This document shows, in pieces, positions 17,728 to 27,269 of a stretch of 64,000 nt of DNA. Every line of letters starts with the position of its first letter. Position 1 is the stretch's first letter. This DNA is from Bradyrhizobium sp. CCGB01 (lineage in GTDB: Bacteria; Pseudomonadota; Alphaproteobacteria; Rhizobiales; Xanthobacteraceae), in assembly GCF_024199795.1 (NCBI RefSeq), contig NZ_JANADK010000001.1:7874001-7938000 (forward strand), in the 5' to 3' direction. A program made the position numbers and the translations under genes. The notes under the pieces were generated by a model that was not told the origin of the DNA, searched no databases, and saw nothing but the letters and a program-made list of their open reading frames with translations.

Positions 17728-19547
17728 ATCGTCCCCAGCAGGCCCTGCGGCCTGAACCGCACGAGCAGCAGCAGCACGATGCCATAGATCAGGATGCGGT
17801 ACTCCGCCGCGATCCGGAAGACTTCCGGCAGGCCGACCAGTGCGACCGCTCCGAGGATGGCGCCGACGACATTGCCGAGGCCGCCGAGGATCACCACCGT
17901 CAGTGCCAGGATCGATTGTTGCGTGTTGAAGGTCTCGTGGTTGATGTAGGAGTAGAGATGCGCGGCGATGCCGCCGCTGACGCCGGCGGCGAAGCCGCCG
18001 AAGATGAAGGCCAGCGACTTGTAGCGGTTCAGGCTGAGGCCATAGGCGCGCGCGGCGATGTCGTCGTCGCGAATGGCGCGGAAGCTGCGGCCGAGATGCG
18101 ACCCGAGCAGACGCCCCTGCAACAGCGCCAGCACGACCATCACCGCGAAGCTGAACCAGTAGATCGAGCTCGGGCTGATCAAGTCATAGCCGAACAGCGA
18201 CAGCGGCGGGATGCCCGAGATGCCGATCGGACCGCGGGTGACGCTTTCCCAGTTCAAAATCACCAGCGACACGATTTCGCCGATGGCGAGCGTCGCGATC
18301 GACACGTAGTGCCCGCGCAGGCGGAACGACGGCGAGATCAGCGCGGTGCCGAGCGCGGCGCTCATCAGGCCGCCGCCGATAATGGCGAGGCCGACGGGGA
18401 CGGAGAAATTGAGCGACAGCAGCGCGGATGTGTAGGCGCCGATCGCCAGCAGCGCCGCATGTCCGAGCGAGACCTGCCCCACCGTGCCCGCAACCAGCGT
18501 CAGGCTGAGCGCGAGCATGCCGAGCAGCCAGGCGTTGATCAGGGTCTGGAGCACGTAGAAGGACACCGGGAAGAACGGCAGGATCGCGAACACGCCGGCC
18601 GCAATCAGCAGCGCCCAGCGCGGGATGCGCACCGGGCGGCTCGGCGCGATGAAGGTGCCGGTGAGCGGCTCGGGCGGTGCCTGCCGGGCGCTCGCGAACA
18701 GGCCGTTCGGACGCAGCACGAGCACGATGACGAGAAGCAGGAACGCGAACAGATTGCGGTAGCTGGTGCCGAACACCGCGACGCCGTAGCTTTCGACGAG
18801 TCCCAGCAGCAGGCTGCCGATCACCGCGCCGGGCACGTTGCCGGCGCCGCCGACGACTTCAGCGACAACGCCCTTGAGCGTCGCCTGCAGGCTCATCGCA
18901 GTGTCGATCTGGTTGTAGTACATGCCGACCAGCAGGCCGGAGACGCCGCCGAGCGCGGCCGCGATGCCGAACACCGCCTGATTGACGCGGTTGACGTCGA
19001 CGCCCATCTGCATCGCGGCATCGCGATCCTGCGAAGCGGCGCGCACTGCCCAGCCGAGCTTGCTGTAACGCAGGAACACGAACAATAGCAGCGCACTGGT
19101 GAGGCCGACACCGGCGATGAGCAGATCAAGAGGCCCGATCGTGCCGCCGCCGACCTGGAAGCGAACGTCCGGCAACTGGCTCGGCAGCGCGCGCGGATTC
19201 GGCGAGAAGGTCAGCATCACCAGCTGGTCGAGCACGAAGCTGATGCCGATGGTCGCGAGCAGCGGCGCGATGCGCACCGAGTTCTGGAGCGGACGCAGGC
19301 CGAACCGCTCGATGATCAGCCCGACGATCGCCGCTGCCACCGCGACCACGATGATGGTGAGCGGCAGCGGCGTATGCAGCTGCACCACCGCGACCCAGCC
19401 GATATAGGCGCCGACGAGATAGATCGAGCCCTGCGCAAAGTTGATCAGCCGGCTGACGCCGAAGATCAGCGCGAGCCCGACCGCAACGAGCGCGTAGACA
19501 TTGCCGACGATCAGCCCGTTGATCGTGTAGTCGAGCCAGGAAGACAC
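17724..19547 (-). CDS. livHM: Fused LivH-LivM ABC transporter permease
   Basis: A 607-residue membrane protein. Residues 1-290 are LivH-like ([53 protein letters not shown]); residues 310-607 are LivM-like ([72 protein letters not shown]). In most operons these are separate proteins; here there is one continuous reading frame. GTG at 19547 is preceded by AGGAAC. The single chain should provide both halves of the translocation path. Confidence 0.92.
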   Translation of the reverse strand: MSSWLDYTINGLIVGNVYALVAVGLALIFGVSRLINFAQGSIYLVGAYIGWVAVVQLHTPLPLTIIVVAVAAAIVGLIIERFGLRPLQNSVRIAPLLATIGISFVLDQLVMLTFSPNPRALPSQLPDVRFQVGGGTIGPLDLLIAGVGLTSALLLFVFLRYSKLGWAVRAASQDRDAAMQMGVDVNRVNQAVFGIAAALGGVSGLLVGMYYNQIDTAMSLQATLKGVVAEVVGGAGNVPGAVIGSLLLGLVESYGVAVFGTSYRNLFAFLLLVIVLVLRPNGLFASARQAPPEPLTGTFIAPSRPVRIPRWALLIAAGVFAILPFFPVSFYVLQTLINAWLLGMLALSLTLVAGTVGQVSLGHAALLAIGAYTSALLSLNFSVPVGLAIIGGGLMSAALGTALISPSFRLRGHYVSIATLAIGEIVSLVILNWESVTRGPIGISGIPPLSLFGYDLISPSSIYWFSFAVMVVLALLQGRLLGSHLGRSFRAIRDDDIAARAYGLSLNRYKSLAFIFGGFAAGVSGGIAAHLYSYINHETFNTQQSILALTVVILGGLGNVVGAILGAVALVGLPEVFRIAAEYRILIYGIVLLLLVRFRPQGLLGTM

Positions 19548-19584
19548 GCAGCGTTCCTAATCAAGGGAGAAAGCGGCCGGAGCC

Positions 19585-19680
19585 CTAAAGCGCGATGAGA
19601 TATCGCGCTTTAGTTTGTTTTTGCGCATGATCTTCTCGGAAAACTGCTTCGCACTTTTCCGGATCATGCTTTGGGTCCGG
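19585..19680. repeat. Intergenic hairpin and REP-like repeat
   Basis: CTAAAGCGCGAT at the left pairs with ATATCGCGCTTTAG, giving a strong hairpin, then GCGCATGATCTTCTCGGAAA and TTTTCCGGATCATGC form a second inverted repeat. The GCATGATC core recalls the element at 3303. It lies between the binding-protein remnant and the permease gene and may reduce read-through or protect mRNA. Confidence 0.6.
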
Positions 19681-19688
19681 CCATCATG

Positions 19689-20846
19689 TCAGGTCGGCTT
19701 GCCGTCCCAGAGCGCGAACTGGCCCTTGCGCACGACGAGCTCGGCATTCATGGCGCCCTTGACGCGGCGGGTCGCGACGTCGAACGTCGCGGTGCCGAAG
19801 ATGACGCTCGGGACGTCCTTGACCTTGGTGAAGGCGTCGCGAATGGCACGGCGGTCGGTGCCGCCGATCTTCACCACGGCGGCCGCCATGTTCATCGCGT
19901 CATAGGCATAGGCGTTGAAAGCGTCGGGCTCTTGCCCGTTGTATTTCTTCTTGAAGCCCGCGATGAACTTCTGCACCTCGGGACGCGGGTCTTCCGGGAA
20001 GTAGCGCGTGCCGACATGCACGTCCTCGACCGCTTCGCCGCCAAGCTCCAGGAACTTTGGCGAGTAGACCGAGCTTGCGGCGCAGATCACCTGCCTCAAG
20101 CCGACCTGGCGCGCCTGACGCGCGATCAATGCGCCGTCCGAATAATACGAGATCAGGATCAGCCCGTCCGGATTGGCGTCGCGGACACGCACCAGCGTCG
20201 AGCGGAAGTCGCGTTCCTCGGCGATGTAGCCCTCGGTGACCGCGATCTCCGCGCCTTATTCCTTGGCAGCATTGACGAAATAGTCGCGGCTGGTGCGGCC
20301 CCAATCGGTGTTGAGATGCAGCACCGCGAGCTTCTTCAGGTTAAGGCGTTTTACCGCATAGGACGCCAGCAGCGGCTGCTCGTCGGCCTGGCTGACCGAC
20401 GTGCTCCACATGAAGTCGCCGCCCTTGGTGAAGTCAGGGTGCGAATTGGTGAAGCCAAACTGCACCAGGCCCGCACGCTGATAGATCGGGGATGCCGCCA
20501 TCGATGCGGGACTCGAGAAGTCGCCGAGCTCCAGCACGATGCGGGGATCGGACACGAACTTCTGGGCGATCGCCACCGACTGGCGCGGGTCGCTCTGGCT
20601 GTCCTCGAAATTATAGGCGAGCTTTCTGCCATTGATGCCGCCGGTTGCAAGGATCTCGTCGAGCGCGAGATCAAAGCCCTGCTTCCACTGCGTGCCATAT
20701 TGCGCGTTCGGCCCGGTCAGGGGACCGCTGACGCCGAGCAGGATCGGCTCGGATGATTGTGCAAAGGCCGCGCGCGAATAGGCTGCTCCCGCCATCATGG
20801 CGGCGAGCGATCCCTTGACCAGGGTACGACGATCGATGTTGCTCAT
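19689..20846 (-). pseudogene. Periplasmic binding protein of the Liv-type ABC transporter, interrupted by an in-frame stop
   Basis: Two halves lie in the same frame, separated only by a TAA at 20258-20256. The first half begins MSNIDRRTLVKGSLAAMMAG, a twin-arginine-like signal, then PILLGVSGPLTGPNAQYGTQ, the type I periplasmic fold of LivK/amide-binding proteins, and runs to NAAKE-stop. Directly after the stop, GAEIAVTEGYIAEERDFRST continues the same fold through LILISYYSDGALIARQARQV to the end ...KGQFALWDGKPT. Read through, the protein would be about 385 residues, normal for the family. A single base change (for example CAA, GAA or AAA to TAA) explains it. It is either a real recent pseudogene or a sequencing error. 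Confidence 0.88.
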
Positions 20847-20905
20847 GCACGGCTCCATCCACTCAGTGTTGATCCAAACAGCAATTCTTGTGCCGGTGAG
20901 ATTGC

Positions 20906-21484
20906 CTATTTCGAGGGCTCGCCGAGCGACAGCATCAGCCGGTTCGCCCAGTTGAAGAACGAGGCGCCGTTGATGACGTCGACGATCTCGGCATCGTCAA
21001 GGCCGGCGCGACGCAGCTCCTCGATATTGTCCGGACCGAACGCGATCGGCGTCGCGGCCAGGGCGACCGACGCCTTGACGACGGCGTTCCAGCGCTCGCC
21101 GAGATCGGCATTGATGCCTTCGTCAAGCAGGCGCTGCACGTCGTCGCGGCGCTTGGAATAGGTGCTGGCGAAGCGCGCATGCACCGAGGCGCAATAGATG
21201 CAGCCGTTGTAGCGCGAGGTCGCGGCCGCCGCGAGCTCGCGCTCGGCGCGCGGCAGGCCATCGGCTGTGTTGTAGAAGATATCCTTGTCGGTCTTGGTGC
21301 GGGCTTCCAGCACCTCGGGATCGCGCACGAGAAGGCGGAAATATTCGGACTTGGCGCGGGAGCGATCGACCAGGCCATTGAAATGCCGCTCGGTCAGCTC
21401 GGCCTCGGGCAACGGCTCGATCCAGGAGACCCAGCCGAGCTCGTCCTGGGTGAAGACGACGGGCGGATTGACGGTGGTGCTCAT
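20906..21484 (-). CDS. Alkylhydroperoxidase/CMD-domain protein (Avi_7169-like family)
   Basis: A 192-residue protein of the AhpD/CMD superfamily. The core motif is CIYCASVHARFASTYSKRRD (Cys-x2-Cys-x3-His), as in peroxidase-related proteins, after EREL..AATSRYNG. The N-terminus (PPVVFTQDELGWVSWIEPLP) fits the peroxidase-related subfamily that pairs with a second CMD protein and a luciferase-like monooxygenase, which is exactly the arrangement here. Presumed role: redox or peroxide chemistry linked to the oxygenase. The ATG at 21484 has AGGAGG upstream; 14 bases separate it from the preceding gene. Confidence 0.82.
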   Translation of the reverse strand: MSTTVNPPVVFTQDELGWVSWIEPLPEAELTERHFNGLVDRSRAKSEYFRLLVRDPEVLEARTKTDKDIFYNTADGLPRAERELAAAATSRYNGCIYCASVHARFASTYSKRRDDVQRLLDEGINADLGERWNAVVKASVALAATPIAFGPDNIEELRRAGLDDAEIVDVINGASFFNWANRLMLSLGEPSK

Positions 21485-21498
21485 GACGCAGCCTCCTC

Positions 21499-22101
21499 TT
21501 ACGCGTTCGCTGCGGCAAGCGTGCGCAAGCCGCTAACGACCCGCACCTGGAACGACAGGAACGCGACGAGCTGGGAGAACGTGACGATGCCGGTGTTCGT
21601 CCAGCCGGCGGCAAGCAGCGCCTTCATGTCGGCGGATGCGGCATCACGCGGACGGAATACCAGCAGATGCGCATGCTCGAGCGCTGCGACGAGCCGGGCG
21701 CCGAGAGCGGACTTGCTCGCCGCACTCACGCGATAGATCAGGCCGGCCGTGTTCTCGACCGACAGCGGACCGGCCGGAAAGGAGCCATACGGACCCGAGG
21801 TTTTGCCTCGCGCGATCTCGGCGTCGATCACTTCCAGCAGCTTTTTGCCATCTGCGGTGGCCGCAAGCTTCTCGCGATAGTAGGTGGCAACGGGCGACTC
21901 GCCATGGAGCCCGGTCACGAAGGCCGCGACCGCCGCGCGCTCCGTAAGCGAGAAATCGCCGGCGTCGACCGGCTCGAACAGCGAGAGATAGCTTTTCTGT
22001 GCGTTCTCGCGCGCCTGCAGGCGGCGCGCGCGGATGGCGTCCAGCGCCGACCCCGGTTCGATCCCGGCGAGCGTGTCGATGATATCTATTGTTGCCATCA
22101 T
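21499..22101 (-). CDS. CMD-domain protein (Avi_7170-like family)
   Basis: A 200-residue protein starting MMATIDIIDTLAGIEPGSAL. It carries the helical CMD fold (SLTERAAVAAFVTGLHGESP; ALEHAHLLVFRPRDAASADM; AGWTNTGIVTFSQLVAFLSF) but lacks the CxxC pair of its neighbour, so it may be a non-catalytic or differently acting partner. The pairing with the following CMD gene and the preceding luciferase-like gene matches a conserved cluster known from partial phylogenetic profiling (recalled, not checked). Start ATG (22101 or 22098) has AGAGG upstream. Confidence 0.8.
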   Translation of the reverse strand: MMATIDIIDTLAGIEPGSALDAIRARRLQARENAQKSYLSLFEPVDAGDFSLTERAAVAAFVTGLHGESPVATYYREKLAATADGKKLLEVIDAEIARGKTSGPYGSFPAGPLSVENTAGLIYRVSAASKSALGARLVAALEHAHLLVFRPRDAASADMKALLAAGWTNTGIVTFSQLVAFLSFQVRVVSGLRTLAAANA

Positions 22102-22145
22102 TTAGCCTCTTGCAGCCTCGTGCAGCGCGATCACATTCATTCCGA

Positions 22146-23180
22146 TCAGCCCACCAGCGCCACACTGGGCGCAGCCCGGGTCCAGCCCAGAGCCGGCGCG
22201 ACCTTCTCCGCGACAAGCTCGATCGAGCGCAGGATATGTGGATGCGGCGCATCGACCGAATGGGCCTGGAAGACGAGATCGGTCACCCGCTCCAGCGTGG
22301 CATCCGCGCGAAGCGAGGCGATGACGTCGTCGGCTGCGCCGACATGCGTATCGAATGCGGTAATCATCTCCTCGAGCGTCTCGCCCGGGGGAAGGTGACC
22401 GCCCTTCATGAATTGCGGAAGAGCGCGCCGCAAGCCAATGTCTGCGAGGCGCATCGCCTCGGCGCGGTCGTCGGCGACGAAGACGCTGCGCGAGGCCATG
22501 ATGCGCGGCTCGCGTCCCGGCGGCAGCGCTTCGAGATAGGCATCGATGATGGGGTTCTGGATCTCGGCCAGCGTTGCGCGCGGTGCCTCCTTGGTCCGCG
22601 GCTGCGTGCGCGACAGCAGCAAGCCATCGCCTGCCTTGCCGGCGCGGGCGCCGCCGGCGACTGAGAACGTCGCCTGCCAGATGCGGCCGTCCAATTGCGG
22701 CCGCTGCGGATAGAGGGTGTCGCCGCCGTCGAGCGGCTTGCCGGTCAACGCAGTGCGGACGATCTCCAGGTTGCGGGCGAAGATCTCGTTGCGCTGGGCG
22801 CTGTCGAGGCCGAAGGCCGCAAAGGCCGACGGATTGCCGCCGGTGCCGACGCCGAGCTCGAAGCGGCCGTTGCAGAGGAGATCGAGCACCGCGGCATCCT
22901 CTGCCACCCGCACCGCGTTCTCAAGCGGCAGCGTCACGATGCCGGTGCCGAGGCGGATGCGCGAGGTCTGCGCCGCGACGTAGCCGAGGAAGGTGAAGGG
23001 CGACGGCAAGCCGCCCTCGCGCTCGTGGAAATGATGCTGCGCGATCCACGCGGAATCGAGGCCCGCTTTCTCCGCGCGCACGATCTGCTCGGCGGCGAAG
23101 CGATAGCGCTCGGCGGGCGGGGCTTCATCGAGGAGGCGCGTGAAGAAGCCCAGTCGTTTCAGGTTTGCAAAGCGTTTCAT
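22146..23180 (-). CDS. FMN-dependent luciferase-like monooxygenase
   Basis: A 344-residue TIM-barrel oxygenase of the bacterial luciferase-like class. Visible: MKRFANLKRLGFFTRLLDE at the start, LDSAWIAQHHFHEREGGLPS, RIRLGTGIVTLPLENAVRVA, GRFELGVGTGGNPSAFAAFG (flavin phosphate region) and the C-terminal LEEMITAFDTHVGAADDVIA. These enzymes use reduced FMN and O2 on an organic substrate, often a sulphur, nitrogen or carbon-chain compound; here it is unknown. The first ATG of the open frame is 87 bases upstream, but the ATG at 23180 has AGGGG close by and starts the conserved part. The downstream neighbours are the two CMD genes and the ABC transporter. Confidence 0.85.
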   Translation of the reverse strand: MKRFANLKRLGFFTRLLDEAPPAERYRFAAEQIVRAEKAGLDSAWIAQHHFHEREGGLPSPFTFLGYVAAQTSRIRLGTGIVTLPLENAVRVAEDAAVLDLLCNGRFELGVGTGGNPSAFAAFGLDSAQRNEIFARNLEIVRTALTGKPLDGGDTLYPQRPQLDGRIWQATFSVAGGARAGKAGDGLLLSRTQPRTKEAPRATLAEIQNPIIDAYLEALPPGREPRIMASRSVFVADDRAEAMRLADIGLRRALPQFMKGGHLPPGETLEEMITAFDTHVGAADDVIASLRADATLERVTDLVFQAHSVDAPHPHILRSIELVAEKVAPALGWTRAAPSVALVG

Positions 23181-23313
23181 ACGACCCCTGTCGGGCGAGG
23201 ATGGGCCCCGATGATGTCGGTTGCCGCAGCTCCAGACAAGCGGGCATTGCGCAAGGCTCGTACGCAAGGCTGCCCGCCGGGATCGCCCCCTGCGCTGGAG
23301 CTGGGCAGATTGC

Positions 23314-24096
23314 CTACCAGCTCGGCAGCACCGCGCCCTTGAACTTGGTCAGGACGAACTCCTTGACCTCCGGCGTGTGGTAGCTGTCCACGAGGATCTT
23401 GACCCAGGGCTTGTCCTTGTCCGCCGTGCGAATGGCGATCAGGTTGACGTAGGGGCCTTTCGGGTCCTCGCGCAGGATCGGATCCTTGACGGGGTCGAGA
23501 CCGGCCTGGGTGGCATAGTTGGTGTTGATCGCGGCGGCGTCGACGTCGTCGAGCGCGCGAGGTGCCTGCGCTGCATCGACCTCGATGAATTTCAGCTTCT
23601 TGGGATTCTCGGTAACGTCGAGCACCGTCGGCTTGAAGCCCGTGCCGTCCTTCAGCTTGATCACGCCCTTGTCGCGCAGCAGCAGCAGCACGCGGCCGCC
23701 ATTGGTCGGATCGTTCGGGATCGAGACTTTGCCGCCCTCGGGGATATCGGCGAAGGCCTTGTGCTTCTTCGAGTAGACGCCGATCGGAAAATTCACGGTC
23801 AGCCCGACGGATTCGATCTTGTAGCCGCGGTCGGCCTTCTGGTTGTCGAGGTAAGGCTGGTTCTGGAACGAATTGGCCTGGATCTCCCCGGCATCGAGCG
23901 CGGCGTTCGGCACGACGTAATCCGAGAACTCGATGAGCTGGATGTCGAGGCCGTTCTTCGCCGCAATCGGCTTCACCGCCTCGAGGATCTGCGCATGCGG
24001 GCCCGGCGTCACGCCGATCTTGATGGTCTCGGCGGAGCTTGCAGCCGACCAGGCGGCGAGCACGGTCGCGAGGATCAGGGGGAGGCGAAACGACAT
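23314..24096 (-). CDS. NlpA/MetQ-type substrate-binding protein
   Basis: A 260-residue secreted binding protein: signal peptide MSFRLPLILATVLAAWSAAS-SA, then ETIKIGVTPGPHAQILEAVK, IQLIEFSDYVVPNAALDAGE and QANSFQNQPYLDNQ, the MetQ family pattern for D-/L-methionine and related ligands. There is no lipobox cysteine, so it is likely free in the periplasm rather than a lipoprotein. No metI/metN partners lie nearby; it heads the minus-strand run leading to the luciferase-like gene (gap 133 bases). Its ligand may be a sulphur compound used by that oxygenase, which is an inference. ATG at 24096 has GGAGA upstream; earlier in-frame starts give no signal peptide. Confidence 0.85.
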   Translation of the reverse strand: MSFRLPLILATVLAAWSAASSAETIKIGVTPGPHAQILEAVKPIAAKNGLDIQLIEFSDYVVPNAALDAGEIQANSFQNQPYLDNQKADRGYKIESVGLTVNFPIGVYSKKHKAFADIPEGGKVSIPNDPTNGGRVLLLLRDKGVIKLKDGTGFKPTVLDVTENPKKLKFIEVDAAQAPRALDDVDAAAINTNYATQAGLDPVKDPILREDPKGPYVNLIAIRTADKDKPWVKILVDSYHTPEVKEFVLTKFKGAVLPSW

Positions 24097-24348
24097 CTTG
24101 GTCTCCGTAGGTCTGCGGCAATGATTGGAACCGTATTCGCTTCTCCGCCGGGCGAAATCAATGAAATGGAAATCCATATTTGCCTGATGACGCGGACAAC
24201 GCTTCTCCGTTCGACCTGATGTGGGGAACGAATGCGCCCGCGCAAGCGTGAGGCGCACCACGGCAAAGCGGCACGCGGCGAGCTAAATTGACGTTGCGAT
24301 GGCGTCGACCCCTCATGCGCTGGCGTTGCCGGCCTCCGGTGAGCCCGT

Positions 24349-25812
24349 CTACGCGGTCCGCCACGTCGCGGGCGACACCATGATCAGAACGCAGATCGCG
24401 GCGTAAGCGGCGAGCGAGGCCGTGACCATTGCGGCAAGCCCCGCCATGCCGGCGCCAAAGCTCACCACCGCGATCCAGCCGCCGCCGGCCGCGATCAGGA
24501 TGCGCGCGGCGGACGACGCAAGCGGGCCCATGGCACGGCCGGTGCCCTGGACGGCGAACGACGTGACGAATCCGAAGCCAAGCGCCGCATAGGCCGGCGC
24601 GACGATGCGCAGATAGGTCATGCCTTCGCTGACGACGTCCGCGTCATGGCTGAAGAGGTGCAGCCAGGCCGTCGGGAAGATCGCAACCAGCGCGCCAATC
24701 GTACCGGTCATGATCATGCCGACGACGCCGCTGATCCAGCCGATTTTCCGCGCCCGCGCCGTCTGCCCCGCGCCCATGTTGACGCCGACCATGGTCAGCG
24801 TCGCCGTGCTGACGCCGAACAGCAGCGGGATCATGATGTAGTCGAGCCGCGAGGCGATGCCGTAGCCGGCGAGCGCGGAGGTGCCGAACAGGCCGACCGC
24901 GCCGGTGACGAGGATGACGGTAAGATTGGTGAGCACCGCGTTGAAGGCGGTGGGGATGCCGACCTTCAGCATGTCGGCGAAGATGTTTGCGCGCAAGGGC
25001 ACGATGTGCAGCTTGAGGCCGGACACGCCCGAGGCCATGTAGCGCAGCAGGAACAGCATCGCCGCGCCGTAATAGAGGCCGAAGGCGACACCGGCGCCGC
25101 CGATGCCGAGCCGGGGGATCGGCCCGAACCCGAAGATCAGCGCCGGCGAAACCGGAATGGTCACGATCGCGCCGACCAGCGTCACCAGCGCGGGCACCCT
25201 GACATTGCCGGCGCCGCGCAGCGCGGCGGCCTGGAGGTTGACGATCCACACCGGAATGGCGCCGGCGAACAAATAGTTGGAGTAGGTGGTGGCGGCCGCG
25301 AGCGCCCCGTCCGTGCCGCCGAGGGCGCGGTACAGATGGGGACCGCCAATGATGACGCCCAGCGTGAACGCGCCGCCGGCCATGATCGCAAGCACCACGG
25401 CATGATAGAGCGCCGCCTCCGCGTCGGCGCGGCGGCCGGCACCGACCGCGCGCGCCACCGAAGACGCAACGCCCGAGCCGAAGCCGCCGTTCGACATCAT
25501 GGTCATCAGCATGAAGATCGGGAACACCAGCGCGGCGCCCGCGAGCGCATCGGTGCCGAGGAAGCCGACGTAATAGGCTTCCGCGATGTTCACCGCGGTC
25601 TGCGCCACCAGGACGGTCACGGTCGGCAGCGCGAGCTTGAGCAGCGTCGGAAGGATCGGCGCCGTCAGCAGCGCCGCACGCCTCTGCTCGGCCGCGCTTT
25701 GTTTTGCCGCCGCGCTTGGGGCGGACGCCGCCGCCGGGCGAAGCGGAGCCGCGGTGCCGGCCACGATCTGCACGGCGGACGAGACCGGTGCGGCGGCATC
25801 TTCGACTGACAT
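24349..25812 (-). CDS. MATE-family multidrug/metabolite exporter
   Basis: A 487-residue membrane protein with twelve expected helices after a 50-residue Ala/Ser-rich N-terminal extension. Family features: LPTLLKLALPTVTVLVAQTA, VNIAEAYYVGFLGTDALAGA, LQAAALRGAGNVRVPALVTL, and in the second half the related GVSTATLTMVGVNMGAGQTA. MATE proteins expel cationic drugs or secondary metabolites using Na+ or H+ gradients. The ATG at 25812 has AGGAACGA upstream. It is divergent from the tetR gene, with a strong double operator in between, so TetR-controlled efflux is likely. Confidence 0.9.
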   Translation of the reverse strand: MSVEDAAAPVSSAVQIVAGTAAPLRPAAASAPSAAAKQSAAEQRRAALLTAPILPTLLKLALPTVTVLVAQTAVNIAEAYYVGFLGTDALAGAALVFPIFMLMTMMSNGGFGSGVASSVARAVGAGRRADAEAALYHAVVLAIMAGGAFTLGVIIGGPHLYRALGGTDGALAAATTYSNYLFAGAIPVWIVNLQAAALRGAGNVRVPALVTLVGAIVTIPVSPALIFGFGPIPRLGIGGAGVAFGLYYGAAMLFLLRYMASGVSGLKLHIVPLRANIFADMLKVGIPTAFNAVLTNLTVILVTGAVGLFGTSALAGYGIASRLDYIMIPLLFGVSTATLTMVGVNMGAGQTARARKIGWISGVVGMIMTGTIGALVAIFPTAWLHLFSHDADVVSEGMTYLRIVAPAYAALGFGFVTSFAVQGTGRAMGPLASSAARILIAAGGGWIAVVSFGAGMAGLAAMVTASLAAYAAICVLIMVSPATWRTA

Positions 25813-25854
25813 GGGCTCGTTCCTGTGCGTAGCGGACCGCCGGTCGGCCGCCCA

Positions 25855-25895
25855 TTGTATTATGACCATAATGTCTTATTATGATCGTAATACAA
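25855..25895. promoter_or_regulatory. TetR-type operator between the MATE and tetR genes
   Basis: A 41-bp inverted repeat: left arm TTGTATTATGACCATAA and right arm TTATGATCGTAATACAA match at 15 of 17 positions when one is reversed. Each arm is itself nearly palindromic (ATTATGACCATAAT; ATTATGATCGTAAT), suggesting two adjacent dimer sites. It sits 43 bases before the MATE start and 62 before tetR, in the only AT-rich part of the gap. Confidence 0.85.
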
Positions 25896-25956
25896 TAGGC
25901 CCCGGCGCTCACGATTTTGTGCCCGGGACGGAAAAGCCGGGTCGCAGGAGGCGGGA

Positions 25957-26535
25957 TTGGCGCGCTACGACAAGGGACACAGGGACGCGACACGGCGGCA
26001 CATCCTCGATGTTGCCTCGTCGCAGTTCCGCGAGAGCGGCATCGCCGCGGTCGGCCTCGCCGGCATCATGGCGGAGGCGGGCCTGACCAACGGCGCCTTC
26101 TACACCCATTTTTCCTCCAAGGAGGATCTGGTGCGCGCGGTGTTGCGCGACGCGCTGGAGCGGCGCGAGCAGCGGCACAAGGACAATCTCGAAAACGGCG
26201 TCGCGCTCGAGACCGTGATCCGCGATTATCTGTCGCCGCGCCATCGCGACCGCGCGGCGACCGGCTGCCCGACCGCGGCCCTCGTCGCCGAGATCGCGCG
26301 GCATCCGAGGCCGACGCGCGATGCCTTCACGGCAAAGATCACCGACATCCTCGCGCTGATGGCGGCGCAGCTCCCGCGGGGGTCGGCCGACGAGCGGCGC
26401 CGCAAGACGATCGCGATCTACGCGACAATGGTCGGCGCGCTGCAATTGTCGCGCGCCGTCAACGACCGGCAATTGTCTGATGAGATCTTGGAGAACGCCG
26501 TCGAAGCCGCCGTCAGTCTGGCCGGCGCACGGTAA
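25957..26535 (+). CDS. TetR-family repressor, likely regulator of the MATE exporter
   Basis: A 192-residue protein. N-terminal HTH: ATRRHILDVASSQFRESGIA, VGLAGIMAEAGLTNGAFYTH, FSSKEDLVRAVLRDALERRE. The ligand domain resembles the subfamily with TGCPTAALVAEIARHPRPTR. The start is TTG at 25957 with a perfect AGGAGG five bases upstream; no in-frame ATG lies near. It should bind the double dyad at 25855-25895 and repress both itself and the divergent exporter. Confidence 0.88.
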   Translation: MARYDKGHRDATRRHILDVASSQFRESGIAAVGLAGIMAEAGLTNGAFYTHFSSKEDLVRAVLRDALERREQRHKDNLENGVALETVIRDYLSPRHRDRAATGCPTAALVAEIARHPRPTRDAFTAKITDILALMAAQLPRGSADERRRKTIAIYATMVGALQLSRAVNDRQLSDEILENAVEAAVSLAGAR

Positions 26536-26582
26536 GCGGGCCTGCAAGCCGAGTGGGCGGAAGATCGCCCGCCCGCCTCTCT

Positions 26583-27269
26583 TTATTTCGCCGTCCCGCT
26601 TCTGCCGCCGGCGGCATCCGATCGTCGATCGCCGGCAAGGCCAAGCACCATGTCGGAGAACCGCTCGCCCTGCACCAGAACGTGGTCGTGAAGCCGCGTA
26701 GCAGCGAGTTGCTCGTCGCCGGCACGGATCGCTTCGAGAATCCCGGCGTGCTCCTGGAGTGATTGCAACAGACGATTGCGCGCCCGAAGCTGAATGCGGC
26801 GATAGGCGCTCAGCCGCTTGTGCAAGGCGAAAGCCTGATCGGCCAGGAAGCTGTTGCGACTGGCGCGGTAGATCGCTTCGTGAAAGCCGCGATTATCGGC
26901 GTAGTACTGCTCGCTGTCGCCTTCCCGCGCGGCGATTTCGCAGGCGCGGTGAGCGGTCTCCATCGCCGCATCATTGTCCGGGGTCAGCCGACGCGCAGCC
27001 AGCCGGCCGCACGCGCTTTCGATCTCGGCCATGGTCTCGAACATCTCGAACAGCCGGGTTGGTGACGGGACGCTCACGATCGCGCCCCGGCGCGGGCGGA
27101 CATCGATGAAGCCTTCGGCGCCGAGTTGGAGCAGCGCCTCACGGATCGGGGTGCGCGACACTCCGAATCGCTCCGCGAGCGAGGCCTCGTCCAGACGATC
27201 GCCCGGCTGAAATTCCCCTGCAATTACAGCGTCTTCGATCGACTGCTTCAGTCTGAAGGCTTGGCTCAT
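26583..27269 (-). CDS. matR: GntR-family (FadR/FCD type) regulator of the malonate genes
   Basis: About 228 residues. N-terminal winged helix: RLDEASLAERFGVSRTPIRE, ALLQLGAEGFIDVRPRRGAI; C-terminal FCD ligand domain with metal-binding-type residues (DNRGFHEAIYRASRNSFLAD and a later LHDHV). It is divergent from the TRAP/matAB operon and its likely operators (TTGTATnCA) lie in the gap, one touching its own start codon. It should therefore control malonate genes and itself. Start choice is uncertain: ATG at 27269 begins the conserved part but has only a weak Shine-Dalgarno; in-frame starts up to 27317 are possible. Confidence 0.85.
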   Translation of the reverse strand: MSQAFRLKQSIEDAVIAGEFQPGDRLDEASLAERFGVSRTPIREALLQLGAEGFIDVRPRRGAIVSVPSPTRLFEMFETMAEIESACGRLAARRLTPDNDAAMETAHRACEIAAREGDSEQYYADNRGFHEAIYRASRNSFLADQAFALHKRLSAYRRIQLRARNRLLQSLQEHAGILEAIRAGDEQLAATRLHDHVLVQGERFSDMVLGLAGDRRSDAAGGRSGTAK

